NCBI GenBank assembly: GCA_003313425.1
Contig: NHZP01000012.1
Span: forward strand, 310,001-374,000
Reading direction: 5' to 3'
Length of the DNA stretch: 64,000 bases
DNA from: Pseudopyrenochaeta lycopersici
Lineage: Eukaryota > Ascomycota > Dothideomycetes > Pleosporales > Pseudopyrenochaetaceae
Shown here: one piece after another, positions 43,389 through 53,885 of the stretch
How positions within the stretch are numbered: the first letter of the stretch is position 1
Layout: every line of letters begins with the position of its first letter
Notes under the pieces: model-generated
What the model was told of the DNA's origin: nothing
Seen by the model: the letters and a program-made list of their open reading frames with translations, nothing else
Database searches by the model: none
Program-made: the position numbers and the translations under genes

Positions 43389-45123
43389 ATGGCGTTACTC
43401 GGCGTGCGGTTGGCGATGATTGCCCTATCAGGGTTTGTCGCATTTGTCGCGTATGCTCTCATCAGACTGATAAATGAGCGACGCTTCTACAAAGATTTGG
43501 TACGTAAAACCTTGTTTTTCTAGCTATATAACGTATTGGACACACCTCGACGCTTCTCAGTCAGCTAACATCTACGCAGCCCAAGCCGCCGCACAGTTTT
43601 TTCTGGGGACACCTTAAGCTATTTGGCGAAATTTACAAGACACTCCCGCCAGACACACATAGTCATACAGTAATCACTGCAATTGCTAGGAAGTACAACA
43701 TGCCAGATATATTTTACCTGGACCTCTGGCCCGCTAGCTGCGGACAGATTATAGTTACAAACCCTGATGCCGCTCTTCACATGACTGTAATCCGGAATCA
43801 CCCAAAGCATAAGGCTGAATCAGATTTCTTTGATCCTGTAATTGGCCCAAACAATATTGCTACGTCAAATGGGCCCGTATGGAAACACTTGCACAAGATG
43901 ATTAGCCCAGCCTTTTCTATCACGCACATAAGCAATTTGAGGCCAATGGTGGCCGCTGTAAGTTTTCTCTAAATGCCCTTTCTACAGCGAGGCAAATACT
44001 GATCGTGATTCAGGAAGTTATGAAGTTTCGATCTTTTATCCTAGAGAAGGCCCGGTCTGGAGAGGTGTTCAGGCTTGAGGATCTTTCCCAGCACCTTACG
44101 TTCGATATAATCGGTACAGCTACCTTTGGACGCTCGTTAGAAGCACAAACAAAAGGCAATATTGCTTTACAGCATTTTGACGATATGAACAGAGCCTTCG
44201 TGCAGAGTCGAGACTCGTTTAATATTATCCGGAACTTTTTCGTCAATATAAAGCGCGATGCAGCGAGGAAGAAGCTTGATGCTGTTGTTGCTGAGCTTAT
44301 TAAAGAAAGGTTCTCCAAGCTGCAACAAGAAAAGGTAGACCTTACTGCGACGAAGCGTGGCCTTGGCATTATGGACCTTATTCTCCGCGACTATATGTCC
44401 CATGAACAACGACAGGACTTGGATCCCAAATTCCTTGAAAGTGCCGTTACGCATGTTAAGACGTTACTAGTTGCTGGTACTGGTACAACTTCCGACACCT
44501 TTTGCTTCGCAACTATGTTGCTAAGCAAATACCCTGCTATCGTCCAGAAGATGCGCGAAGAGCATGACCGGGTTTTCGGGCCTGGAACAGAAGCAACATA
44601 CGAAATCCTGTGCTCTAACCCCCACAAACTAAATGAACTCGAATATACGGCGGATGTTATAAGAGAGGTTTTGCGCTTCTTTCCTATTGGCTTCACTGCC
44701 CGCGAAGGGATAGACACGATTAAAGTCAACGGCCAGGAATACCCTACAAAAGGTCAAATGCTCTGTCCAGTCTCTCTCACAATGCATATGGACCCAAATA
44801 TATTTCATAATTCAAAGGCCTTTGACCCAGATCGCTTTTCTCGCGAAGACTTCCCTCGAAACGCATGGCGGCCATTTGAGAAAGGCCCTCGAGCCTGTTT
44901 GGGGCAGCCGCTGGCCATGGACGAGCTGAGAATCTCGCTCCTGCTGACGGTGAGGGATTTTGACTTTACGTGTGCGGACCTCAAACCAAGTAAAACACCG
45001 CGGTTCGATTGGTATGACCTTGATTTGACCTTTGGCGACCGAGCGTTTCAAGAGAACCTCCTCGAAGCCAAACCACGGGATGGTATGCCGATGACTGTGA
45101 AGAGGTCTGATTGGGCTTCATAA
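43389..45123 (+). CDS. Cytochrome P450 monooxygenase
   Basis: Exons 43389-43499, 43580-43957 and 44014-45123 (introns 80 and 56 bases) give 532 residues. An N-terminal membrane anchor (IALSGFVAFVAYALI) is followed by the Pro-rich hinge PKPPHSFFWG. P450 landmarks are in order: WKHLHKMISPAF (C-helix), LLVAGTGTTSDT (I-helix, AGxxTT), VIREVLRFFP (ExxR), FDPDRFSREDF, and the heme loop FEKGPRACLGQ with the thiolate ligand Cys458. All essential residues are present, so the enzyme should be active on the ER membrane. The reaction is unknown. It resembles fungal sterigmatocystin-type or other secondary-metabolite P450s. No synthase gene is adjacent; the neighbours are a HET gene and a degenerate region. 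Confidence 0.93.
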
Positions 45124-45553
45124 TTTTGTGTTATCTGGAGAGCAAGGCAATGTTATTCAGTGGGGAGTTCCAGGGTGGATAAACGCAGATGCAGCCCTGC
45201 GTTCCTTTGGCACTCTTAGCGTTCTGCTCTTTGGATATCTCTCGTCAATTCTTCGCCTCCTTCATGGGGTTTAGCCCGACAATTCATTACGCTGAGTGCT
45301 GTGCATAGCTTGTTCCTTGAGTGCTACGGTCAGGATCACAGCCTCATCTTATGCGAGATGTCTTGGCAGGCTGACATTACGCCCTGCTGCGCCGCGCTGA
45401 GGCGGAAATAGATGTAATGGCACAGGGTGTACAGGATACGATTCGGCATACAAAAATTCTGAAGCAGCTCAGTAGTACTGTTGGTTTTTACAATATCATT
45501 CTTGCTCTATAATAATTTCACGACATTCGTTGTTGTTGCTACTACTATTCAAG
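45124..45553. promoter_or_regulatory. HET gene upstream region, duplicated at about 40.8-41.15 kb
   Basis: The 430 bases between the P450 stop and the HET ATG. From about 45190 on they match the degraded copy 4.4 kb upstream, so the duplication included regulatory sequence. No defined promoter box is assigned. Confidence 0.5.
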
Positions 45554-46936
45554 ATGCGCCTCCTCGACACCACAACATTTGAGCTTCGGTCAGATAGCCA
45601 GGAATTCTTCAAGAGCACAGGATATGCAATTCTCTCCCATCGATGGGTTGGTGCAGAAATAACTTTTGACGAGATTGCTCGACATGCGCCTAGTTTGAGA
45701 GAAGCAGGTGAGAGGCGCATGAAGTCTCCTCAACTAGACAAGATTCGGGGCGCTTGCCAGATTGCATATAAGAGAGGCTTTCAGTGGATGTGGATTGACA
45801 ACTGCTGCATCAATAAATCCAGTGCTACGGAAGAGTCAGAGTCCATCAATTCAATGTTCAAGTGGTATCGCGATGCGGGTGTATGCATTACATACTTGTC
45901 AGACGTGAACTCGAGGGTCCCATCTGGCTCACCAAGGTCTCAAGTTACAGATTCCAGTCGCGAAATGAGCACACAAAGAGCGAAAAATGATCTGCAAAGT
46001 GTTGATGGCGACATGCCTTCCCAATGGTTCTCTCGCGGCTGGACGCTTCAGGAGCTGCTGGCACCACACGACATGTATTTCTACGATACGAACTGGGAGT
46101 TTATTGGAACCAAGACGTCGCTTGCGCCCGAAATTGAGCGTATCACGGGCATACAGGTGGAGTATTTGACAGGTGCGAGGCACTTTCGCAAAGCATGCAT
46201 AGCTACCAAGATGAGCTGGATAGCGGGCAGAACAACGACACGGGTTGAAGATATTGCGTACAGCATGCTGGGGCTATTCGGCATCATGATGGCTCCTCAA
46301 TACGGAGAGGGCCAGGGCGCATTTATGCGACTGCAGCAGCAATTACTCACCACCACGTCGGACGAATCTTTGTTCGCATGGAAGATGCCAGAGCCAAACG
46401 CTGGAGACCGATACGACATTGAGTGGAGCACAGAGACAATGTGGGACTCGAACGAATGGGGCCTATTAGCACCTTCGCCAGATTGGTTCAGACACTGCGG
46501 CAATGTGACGATTGAAAGCGGACGACCAATTGAACGGCCGTCGAGATCATTCCAGATGAGTCGGCAAGGCCTTCAGATACCTATGATGCCGCTTGAGCAA
46601 AACAGCAAGTACAAGTGGATCCTGCTGCTCTCGCCATTAGCGTTCGTATGCGCTATTCCCATCTGGATCTACATAGCGAGGAGGGTCAAGCAGGAAGCGG
46701 TAAAAGGCGCGCCGTTTGCGTTGAACTGTTGGACGACCGATGCCAGCGGGGCGTCGGCGGCCGTGTGCGTCTATCTAGCCGTACTGCCCGATACTGTGAA
46801 GGCGTACGGTGCAGGGACGGGATACAAATTCAAGAGGATCAAGTGCTCTGAACTCGGGCTGAGCTACAAGTACGCGCAGAAAGGAGCAGATGGGGAGGCT
46901 GTTGTGTTGCAGCCAGAGTTGCGATTCGGCGATTGA
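45554..46936 (+). CDS. HET-domain protein (heterokaryon incompatibility type)
   Basis: Intronless, 460 residues, starting MRLLDTTTFELRSD, the usual opening of this HET subfamily. The HET domain spans residues of about 25-215: YAILSHRWVGAEITF, WMWIDNCCINKSSATEESE, INSMFKWYRDAGVCITYLSDV and FSRGWTLQELLAP. It is followed by KMSWIAGRTTTRVEDIAYSMLGLFGI and the YGEGQGAFMRLQQ region. A hydrophobic segment at about 356-376 (WILLLSPLAFVCAIPIWIYI) suggests a membrane-spanning piece in the C-terminal part. HET proteins trigger programmed cell death on fusion of unlike strains. The partner and specificity here are unknown. A decayed partial copy lies 4.4 kb upstream. Confidence 0.92.
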   Translation: MRLLDTTTFELRSDSQEFFKSTGYAILSHRWVGAEITFDEIARHAPSLREAGERRMKSPQLDKIRGACQIAYKRGFQWMWIDNCCINKSSATEESESINSMFKWYRDAGVCITYLSDVNSRVPSGSPRSQVTDSSREMSTQRAKNDLQSVDGDMPSQWFSRGWTLQELLAPHDMYFYDTNWEFIGTKTSLAPEIERITGIQVEYLTGARHFRKACIATKMSWIAGRTTTRVEDIAYSMLGLFGIMMAPQYGEGQGAFMRLQQQLLTTTSDESLFAWKMPEPNAGDRYDIEWSTETMWDSNEWGLLAPSPDWFRHCGNVTIESGRPIERPSRSFQMSRQGLQIPMMPLEQNSKYKWILLLSPLAFVCAIPIWIYIARRVKQEAVKGAPFALNCWTTDASGASAAVCVYLAVLPDTVKAYGAGTGYKFKRIKCSELGLSYKYAQKGADGEAVVLQPELRFGD

Positions 46937-47178
46937 GGTGTTCCTGGCAACTGGGTTCTTGACCAAGCCAGAAGAACGTGGAAGGCGCGACGCTAGGCAC
47001 ACGCACTGGAAGGTCGTGCTGCTGGGAGGAAAATAAATAGACATTATTTGAAGTAGTTACTGAGCGTAGTACTGCGAGGATACTGGCAAAGATCTGGCAG
47101 GTTATAGATGAATTAATCTTACTTGGAATTGGGTATCATGGGTTTAGGCTAGAGTGGAACAAAAGCTTTTGCTGTCGC

Positions 47179-47950
47179 TCATGCAACAGCAGCTCTCCTC
47201 TTGTCCAGAATCTGCTGCTTCAGCCCCTCTGCGGCTACCTCGGTCTCCAGGACTCTTCCTACGCCCTTTTTCCACGTCTCCTCCAATGTCTTGATTTCGC
47301 CAGCCTTTGCCTCCTGCTGCGACCTTCGCAAGACGTCGACTTCCTCCTGCTGCTTTCTCACCTGGGCGAGCTCGGCCTCGATGCGCTTGAGCATGTCCTC
47401 CAATTGGGCGTTGCCGACCAGCCAGGCATTCTTGCCAAACTTCTCGAGCAGGCCCAGCTGTGTCAGGCGGCCCTGGACATACTCTGAGCTAGTGTAGGCC
47501 TGTTGCAGGGCCTTGTTCCAGCGGTCGAGCAGCTCTGGCCGGCGCTCGTCGGTGGTGGGGGTGGTGTTCTCTGGGGCATCGACGTCTTCGTAGCGCGTCA
47601 GGTCGATGCCGGAGAGCTTCGAGGTCGGGTCGTCGTCGAGGCGGGCGTGCTCGCGCTCAACCAGGTCGGAGAAGACGGGCGTCCATGCGGCGGCGGGGGC
47701 GAGCGCTGGGTGAAGGTCCGCGGTGTCAATGGCCGCGGTGCTGAGGTCGGCTGCAATCAGGGCTCTGGCAGCAGCGACGCTATCGTCGTCGAGAGGCGTA
47801 TCGACATCTAGAAATAGTTAGGCTGTGATACAGGAACACCTCACGCGCGCAGTTCCCCTCTCGCGGCGCATCGGACCATGTCCAGTTGCAGTAGGGGGCA
47901 AATTAAAGCGTACATGGGAGGTCGTCATGGGATTCAGGAATCAGCGGCAT
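47179..47950 (-). CDS. cwf7: SPF27/BCAS2-family splicing factor (Prp19 complex)
   Basis: Exon 1 is 47950-47914 and exon 2 is 47807-47179, with a 106-base intron, giving 221 residues. The joined N-terminus MPLIPESHDDLPYVDTPL is the family's hallmark start, and the codon for Tyr is completed across the intron. It continues with ARALIAADL, an acidic stretch, GIDLTRYEDVDAP, WNKALQQAYTSSEYVQGRL and a long C-terminal coiled coil (EDMLKRIEAELAQVRKQQEEVDVLRR). SPF27 is a nuclear core subunit of the Prp19/NineTeen complex needed for spliceosome activation. Length is usual for fungi. It is divergent from the ceramidase gene, with 363 bases between starts. Confidence 0.92.
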
Positions 47951-48313
47951 CGTGCAAGCGAGCTGTACGAACGGAGGAGATTGCAAGGTTTTGGGGATAT
48001 CGAAAGCGACGTCGTCGCAGAAGCGAATGGGTGACGGGCAAAATTAGGCACTTTGGCCCTGGCCGCTCCCCCGCCAACCAGCGGACAGCGACCCCGAAAC
48101 GTCCATGCGCCACCCCGCAGGCGCTGCAGGCCAGCCGAGCTGCCACCTGCTCGCTGCCAGCCCGGGCCAACCACAGCGCAGGCGATAGCAGCGACCTTCC
48201 ACATCCGCGTGGCTGTCGTCGACGCTGGGAAACCATATTGCCTGCTCACATACCTCCCAGATGCGCCGCTGCCTCCTCCCGCACTCTTCCGCCTTCGACA
48301 TCTGGCTGCGTCA
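47951..48313. promoter_or_regulatory. Divergent promoter of SPF27 and ceramidase genes
   Basis: 363 GC-rich bases between two divergent ATGs. Open frames crossing it on both strands look like composition effects. No specific box is assigned. Confidence 0.45.
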
Positions 48314-50626
48314 ATGGCGCGCTCACACATCGCCGTCGCTCTGGGCGCTGCCCTCATTGCCTCACTGATCATCGGCCAGCTCGTCGTGCACCTGGGCTTT
48401 CCCGCCGTCGACTTCTGGCATGGCCGCCTGGACCAGACATACAATGGCGCCCAGCAGACGCACTTCCTCGGCGGCAAGAAGCAGAGCGCCGCCCTCGTCG
48501 ACGACCCCTCGTCCTATCTCATTGGCGTGGGAAAGGCGGACATCACCGGGTAGCCCACTCGCCCTGCTCCACGAGACCACCAGCTAATCCACCGCAGACC
48601 CGTTGTAGAGCTCAATCTCATGGGCTATGCGAACTCGTCGCAAGTCGGATCCGGCCTGCGCCAGCGCCTCTACTCCCGCGCCTTTATTGTCGGCAACCCG
48701 AGCACCACCAGCGAACGCTTCATCTACATGGTCCTGGACACCCAGTCCGGCGACACGGCCATTCGAAACGGCATCCTCGAAGGGCTCAAGGCCCTGGGTT
48801 CCGACTACTCCATATACAACAAGAACAACGTCGCCGTCACGGGCACCCACAGCCATGCGGGGCCCGGCGCCTGGCTGAACTATCTACTCCCCCAGATCAC
48901 AAGCTTGGGCTTCGACAAGCAGAGCTACCAGGCCATTGTGGATGGCGCTCTCCTGTCCATCAAGAGAGCCCACCAGGGCCTTGCCCTTGGCACCGTCAGC
49001 GTGGGAACCGCGAGGATTGCCGACGCCAACATCAATCGCAGCCTGTTCGCCTACCTGGCCAACCCGTCCGCCGAACGCGCTCGATACACCGATGACGTAG
49101 ACAAGACCATGACACTGCTCAAGTTCACAAGAGCAAGCGACGGCAAGAGCATTGGCGTCCTCAATTGGTTCCCCACCCACGGCACCAGCTTGCTTGGCAA
49201 CCAGACGCTCGTAGCGGGCGACAACAAGGGCGTCGCCGCATACCTTCTCGAAGAGAACATTGCTGCGAATGCCGCAGCGGCCAATGCTGCAGACGGCTTT
49301 GTCGCCGGCTTCTCGCAGGCCAACGTTGGCGACACCACCCCCAATGTCCTCGGCGCCTACTGCGAAGACGGCTCAAACCAGCAGTGCAGGCTCAACGACA
49401 GCACCTGCGGAGGAAAGAGCCAGGATTGCCATGGCCGTGGCCCGTTCTACGGTCTGAACGATGGCGGCGCCAAGTCATGCTATGAGATTGGAAAGCGACA
49501 GTTCCAGGGTGCCAAGAGCATCTACGACTCTGGTTCCTTCACCTCCATCTCTGGCAAAGTACGCTCCTTCCACACTTTTGTCGACTTCAAGAACTTCAGC
49601 TTCACCCTCCCCAATGGAACCGTCGCCTCCACATGCGCAGCTGCCTTGGGCAACTCCTTCGCAGCTGGCACCTCAGACGGCCCTGGTGCGTTCGACTTTG
49701 TTCAGAACGATCCTGGAGCCCCTTCGAACCCCTTCTGGAACGTCGTCGGTGGACTCATCTCGTCGCCAAGCGACGCGCAGAAGAAATGCCAGTACCCCAA
49801 GCCTGTTCTCCTAAATGTCGGAGAAGCCACCACGCCTTACCAATGGTCGCCAAATATTGTTGACATTCAAGTCCTGCGCGTGGGCCAACTCGTCATCATT
49901 GTCTCTCCAGGCGAGGCAACCACCATGTCAGGCCGCCGCTGGCGCGAAGCTGTCTTCAACCAAATCAAATCTCTCAGCATTGCCTCCTCGCCCATTGTCG
50001 TCTTGGGTGGCCCTGCCAACACCTACACACATTACATTACCACCGAGGAAGAGTATAGCGTTCAACGTTACGAGGGTGCTTCCACATTGTATGGCCCCAA
50101 TACGCTCAACGCATACATCAACAGGACGCTCGCCTACCTCCCCTACCTCGCCGACGGTGCAACAGGCTCTCCACCCGCCGGCCCTACGCCGCCTGACAAT
50201 CGTGCCAACAGCATCTCCCTCATCACTGGTGTCGTCTATGATGGCCCTGGTATTGGCAGAAGCTACGGCCAAGTCACAAAGGCTGTGGCCTCGTCTTACA
50301 TTCGCGGTGCCATTGTCTCGGTCACCTTTGCCGGCGCCAACCCCCGCAACAACCTCCGTCTCGAAGGCACTTTTGCCGCCGTCGAGAGGCGAAACAGTGA
50401 CGGGACCTGGACACAAGTCAAGAATGACAAGGATTGGGAGCTGGTGTATCAGTGGCAGCGAGTCAATGGGCTGTTAGGCAGCAGTGACGTGACAATAACG
50501 TGGGATACTGGACTCACCAGTCCAGCTGCAGGAAGCTACCGCATTAGATACTATGGCGATAGCAAGGCGGTTGGGGGAGCCATCACAGCGTTTGAAGGTG
50601 TTAGTGGTGTCTTTACACTTACGTAG
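48314..50626 (+). CDS. Neutral/alkaline non-lysosomal ceramidase
   Basis: Exon 1 is 48314-48549 and exon 2 is 48598-50626, with a 48-base intron, giving 754 residues. An N-terminal hydrophobic segment (residues of about 6-27) acts as signal or anchor. The ceramidase domain starts at YLIGVGKADITGPVVELNLMGYA, with the intron inside the Gly codon. It includes FIYMVLDTQSGD, NNVAVTGTHSHAGPG (zinc ligands), NWFPTHGTSL, SQANVGDTTPNVLGAYC, and the late block VSPGEATTMSGRRWRE, ending in a beta-sandwich (LEGTFAAVERR). It hydrolyses ceramide to sphingosine and fatty acid in the secretory route or outside the cell. The position of the catalytic Ser (GDVSPN in animal enzymes) reads Thr here. Confidence 0.93.
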
Positions 50627-51128
50627 CGTATAATGGCAAGGCTAGCTATCACAGCAATGTTATCCTTTTCTTCCAAATACTATACCTTGCGCGTCTGTGT
50701 ACCACTGCTCTACCATTTCAACACGGCGCCACTTTGAGCTGCTCATATACCCGTTATACATTCCTCACAAACATTTGAAATCACACCGTCTCCTACTGAA
50801 CCGCTACACACCAACTACAAGGAATCTTCTTTGTCCATCTGACGGCTATTTGATTCATTACGATGTGACTACTGTGCTAATTTGGTGGGTACTCGAAGAA
50901 GAGGAAGAGAAAAAAAAGACGCGTCGACGGATCATGTGTCGTTTGTAAACAAAAGGCAAGGACAGACGTAGAAAAGGCTCCCCAGTGTGGGGTATAGGTA
51001 GATGTAGTATCGAGGGGAGCAATATGAGACGCATAATCGTCCAAACCCTGAACATACCCAAACTCCGAGATCAATCCCGACAATCCTGTGAGGTGCTCTG
51101 TAAAGGCCGTTCAGTAGTCATATTACCA
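50627..51128. other. Convergent intergenic region
   Basis: About 0.5 kb between the 3' ends of the ceramidase and channel genes. An A/G-rich purine run at 50894-50921 is low complexity. No gene seen. Confidence 0.5.
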
Positions 51129-53885
51129 CTAGTAAACAATGCTCTCGTCAAAGACCGGGGCTTCCCTTGCCTTGCCATCCTCGACGCCCTTCCAGTACAC
51201 CTTGCCCTTCTCATTGAACACGGCTTGCTCGTCAGTAATCTCCAAACCAGGTACCGCCTTCTTCGTGTCGGCAATCTCGCGAGCACTGATGCCCATTTCA
51301 TCACGCACAATCCAAATAACTGGCGTGGGACTTGTGACTGAGGGATTGAAGAAAGCACGCTTCTGGATCTCAATGGGGAGCGGCTCTTGAGGTGTGTGGT
51401 AAAATTGATTGAGCGATGATGAGAGCTGGTGGATGGAATTACGCTCGGGATTGAAGATCTTGCGGAGGAATGCAGGCATGCGAGACGCTTTGGGAGCGTG
51501 GTTGGAACTAGGAGCACCATTTTGGGTTGTTGCGACCTTCTCACCGTTCAAACCGTCTTCGTGATGGCCGTTTGTGCCAGCGGTAACGACGTATGCGAGT
51601 CGAGCCTCCTCATGGCGAAGAGCCGCGCCGAGCGTGAGCTGGAACAGGATGGTAAGAGCCAACAGAAGACACATGATGGCCAGAGGACCAGCGGCCTGGG
51701 TATTATCGGCAGTGGCGATCGCGAACAGGCCAATCAAGCAGATTTCGGATAAATAGACACCAGTGAGTAATTGTTTCATAGCCTTCTGGTAAACATAACC
51801 CTTGGTGTCGAGGTCGGTTTCGTAAACGTAAAGGAAGTTATACCTAAACGCAATGTAGATGAGGCAAAAGCCTACGGTAGCGAAACCCAGGATTAGTGGG
51901 GCAATGCCAGCATAGGTAATGGCGATGACAGCCAAGTTGGTCCACTTGGGCAACTCCGATCCCCATGCTGGGGCAGAGAGCTTGGTGAGTTTCTCAAAGA
52001 TTTTGCGAGGAGTCTTGCCAGGAAGGACGCGCCCGAGAAGAACAACGACGACGAAGCCGCCAATGTTGAGGAGCGTACCAGCTGCTGAAGAGAGACCCAA
52101 CAGAATAAAGTAGCTGATGTAGAAGTTGGAGGCTTTGGGTAAGTTTTCCGCGAGGAGTTTGAGAACAATTTCGGGCTGATTTAGGACGTCGTTGATCACA
52201 GAAGTGATGGCGCTCGACAGGGTGGCGACGAGGAAGACTTGAACGACCTGGAAGGCAAAGTACCAAGTCTGGGTCTTCAGCTCAATCTGGCTGTAGGTGA
52301 CTGTATGTCGTTAGTATGGAGTGCTCCACATGTGGATTTTGATAACACTCACCATATCCAGCAATCTTGGCCATGAAGCGGCAGAAAATGGGAACCAAAG
52401 CCATGAGAACAGCAAGCATGACAGCTGGTAGCAGGCCAGTGATGACACCAAGGATGACCTGAGGAATTTTCAAGATCCATTCCAGCCAGGTAAATCGATC
52501 TGCCAAGTAGTTGATGTTGGAAATAAGACCAACAAAGGCGACTGTATGCGGTTAACCACGGCTACCAGACGTCAACGCGTCACCTTACCTGGGATGGCGA
52601 AGAAAATGATCATGACGGAGATCAAGGCAGTCGCGGCAGCCCATCGAGCAAAATGCTCAGGGGTGCTGATGCGCAGATTGCCCCAAACCACCTCCTGAGG
52701 CATGACACCAAGCTGGCGGGCTTGCAGCTTCTTGTTGGGCTTCGTCTTCCTGTTCTGCATGATCTGCCAAGCGTCCTGCGCGTGTTTCTGGGTGTCGAAC
52801 TCGAGGAAGACGGCTCCTACTAGGTCACCTTGGCCATTCCAATGCTTGTCTTGTTCTTGCGTGATTTTGGGAATGATCTCAGCCAGGTGCGATCGTCCGT
52901 ACTCGATAGTGTCAACCTTCTTGCCGATGAGGAATTTGAGCTTGTGTGTTGGACGATCCTTGGGGTTGAGCCACTTTGTTCCGTCTGCCACGTCTCCTGC
53001 AACAAAATGCTTCTTGCCCTTTTCGGCCTTGATTCTGTTGAGGTTGGCATCACGCGACAACTGAATCTCGCCAGCCTCCAGCTTTAGAGCAGTGTCATTG
53101 CGGTCCTCGACCAGCTTGTCAAGCTCCTTCGTGTTGGAAGCAACCCAGGCATGCTTGACACCAGGGAACAGGGCAAAAAGCTCCGCCTGAGAAAGTGTTT
53201 TGGGGACATTTGTGAAAAGAATAGTACGCGAAGACAGTCGGCTTGCGCCCCAGGCCGATCGACGATAAGCCTGGCGCAGATTGACCGTAAAGAAGGATTC
53301 GCGGGCAATGACTGCCAGAACGACACTCAGAAAAATAAAGGCCATGATGGCGTGGGCGTAGTAGCGATTGATATTTTTGCCCTGCGTATTGATGTTGCTC
53401 ATGGAGAGGAGGTCGAGTTGCTTTTGTCCAGCACCGCCCGTTGCATTGACGGGGAAGAGAACGGGCCACGTGATCAGACAGCCCGTGAAGCTGAGAATGA
53501 TAAGGACCTTGAAAAAGCGCACAAAGAGATAGCCATCAATTGACTGATGATCCAGGATGTACTCATCCTTCAGATTCTTTAGATCTTTTATCCAGCCAAA
53601 GAAGCCCCCGCTCTGGGGCGGCGTCTGCCGCCGTTCACCCAAATGGTCGAGGTAGGTCCTCGGAGCGTAAACCCTGCGGAAGTACTTGCGGGCTACCATA
53701 AAGGCAGTCACGAACGCAGCCGCGAGAATAGCAGTCGGGACGAGGGTCGAGACCATGCTCGACAGGGAGTTTGACGAGTTGTTGCTGGCACTGCCAGTTT
53801 GCCCACCCTGTTGTTGTGATCAGCGCATGGCGTGTTGTTGATGTTGTTGTTGTCGCATGACAGCTCTACTTACCGTGGACGACAT
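51129..53885 (-). CDS. CSC1/OSCA-type calcium-permeable stress-gated channel
   Basis: Exons 53885-53874, 53807-52589, 52541-52353 and 52300-51129 (introns 66, 47 and 52 bases) give 863 residues. Exon 1 is only four codons (MSST). After TM1 (LVPTAILAAAFVTAFMVA) come the RSN1_TM helices and a long cytosolic PHM7_cyt loop with RTILFTNVPKTLSQAELFALFPG and GAVFLEFDTQKHAQDAWQ. The DUF221/RSN1_7TM core follows, with LISNINYLADRFTWL, LLPAVMLAVLMALVPIFCR and QTWYFAFQVVQVFLVATLSSA. The tail is a polar cytosolic region. Members form mechanosensitive or osmosensitive cation channels in the plasma membrane. Length and order match the family. Confidence 0.92.

Noticed and set aside
53830..53870. GTT/GTTGTT-rich run near the CSC1 start
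   Set aside because: It lies in the first intron of the channel gene and is simple low complexity, not a separate feature.
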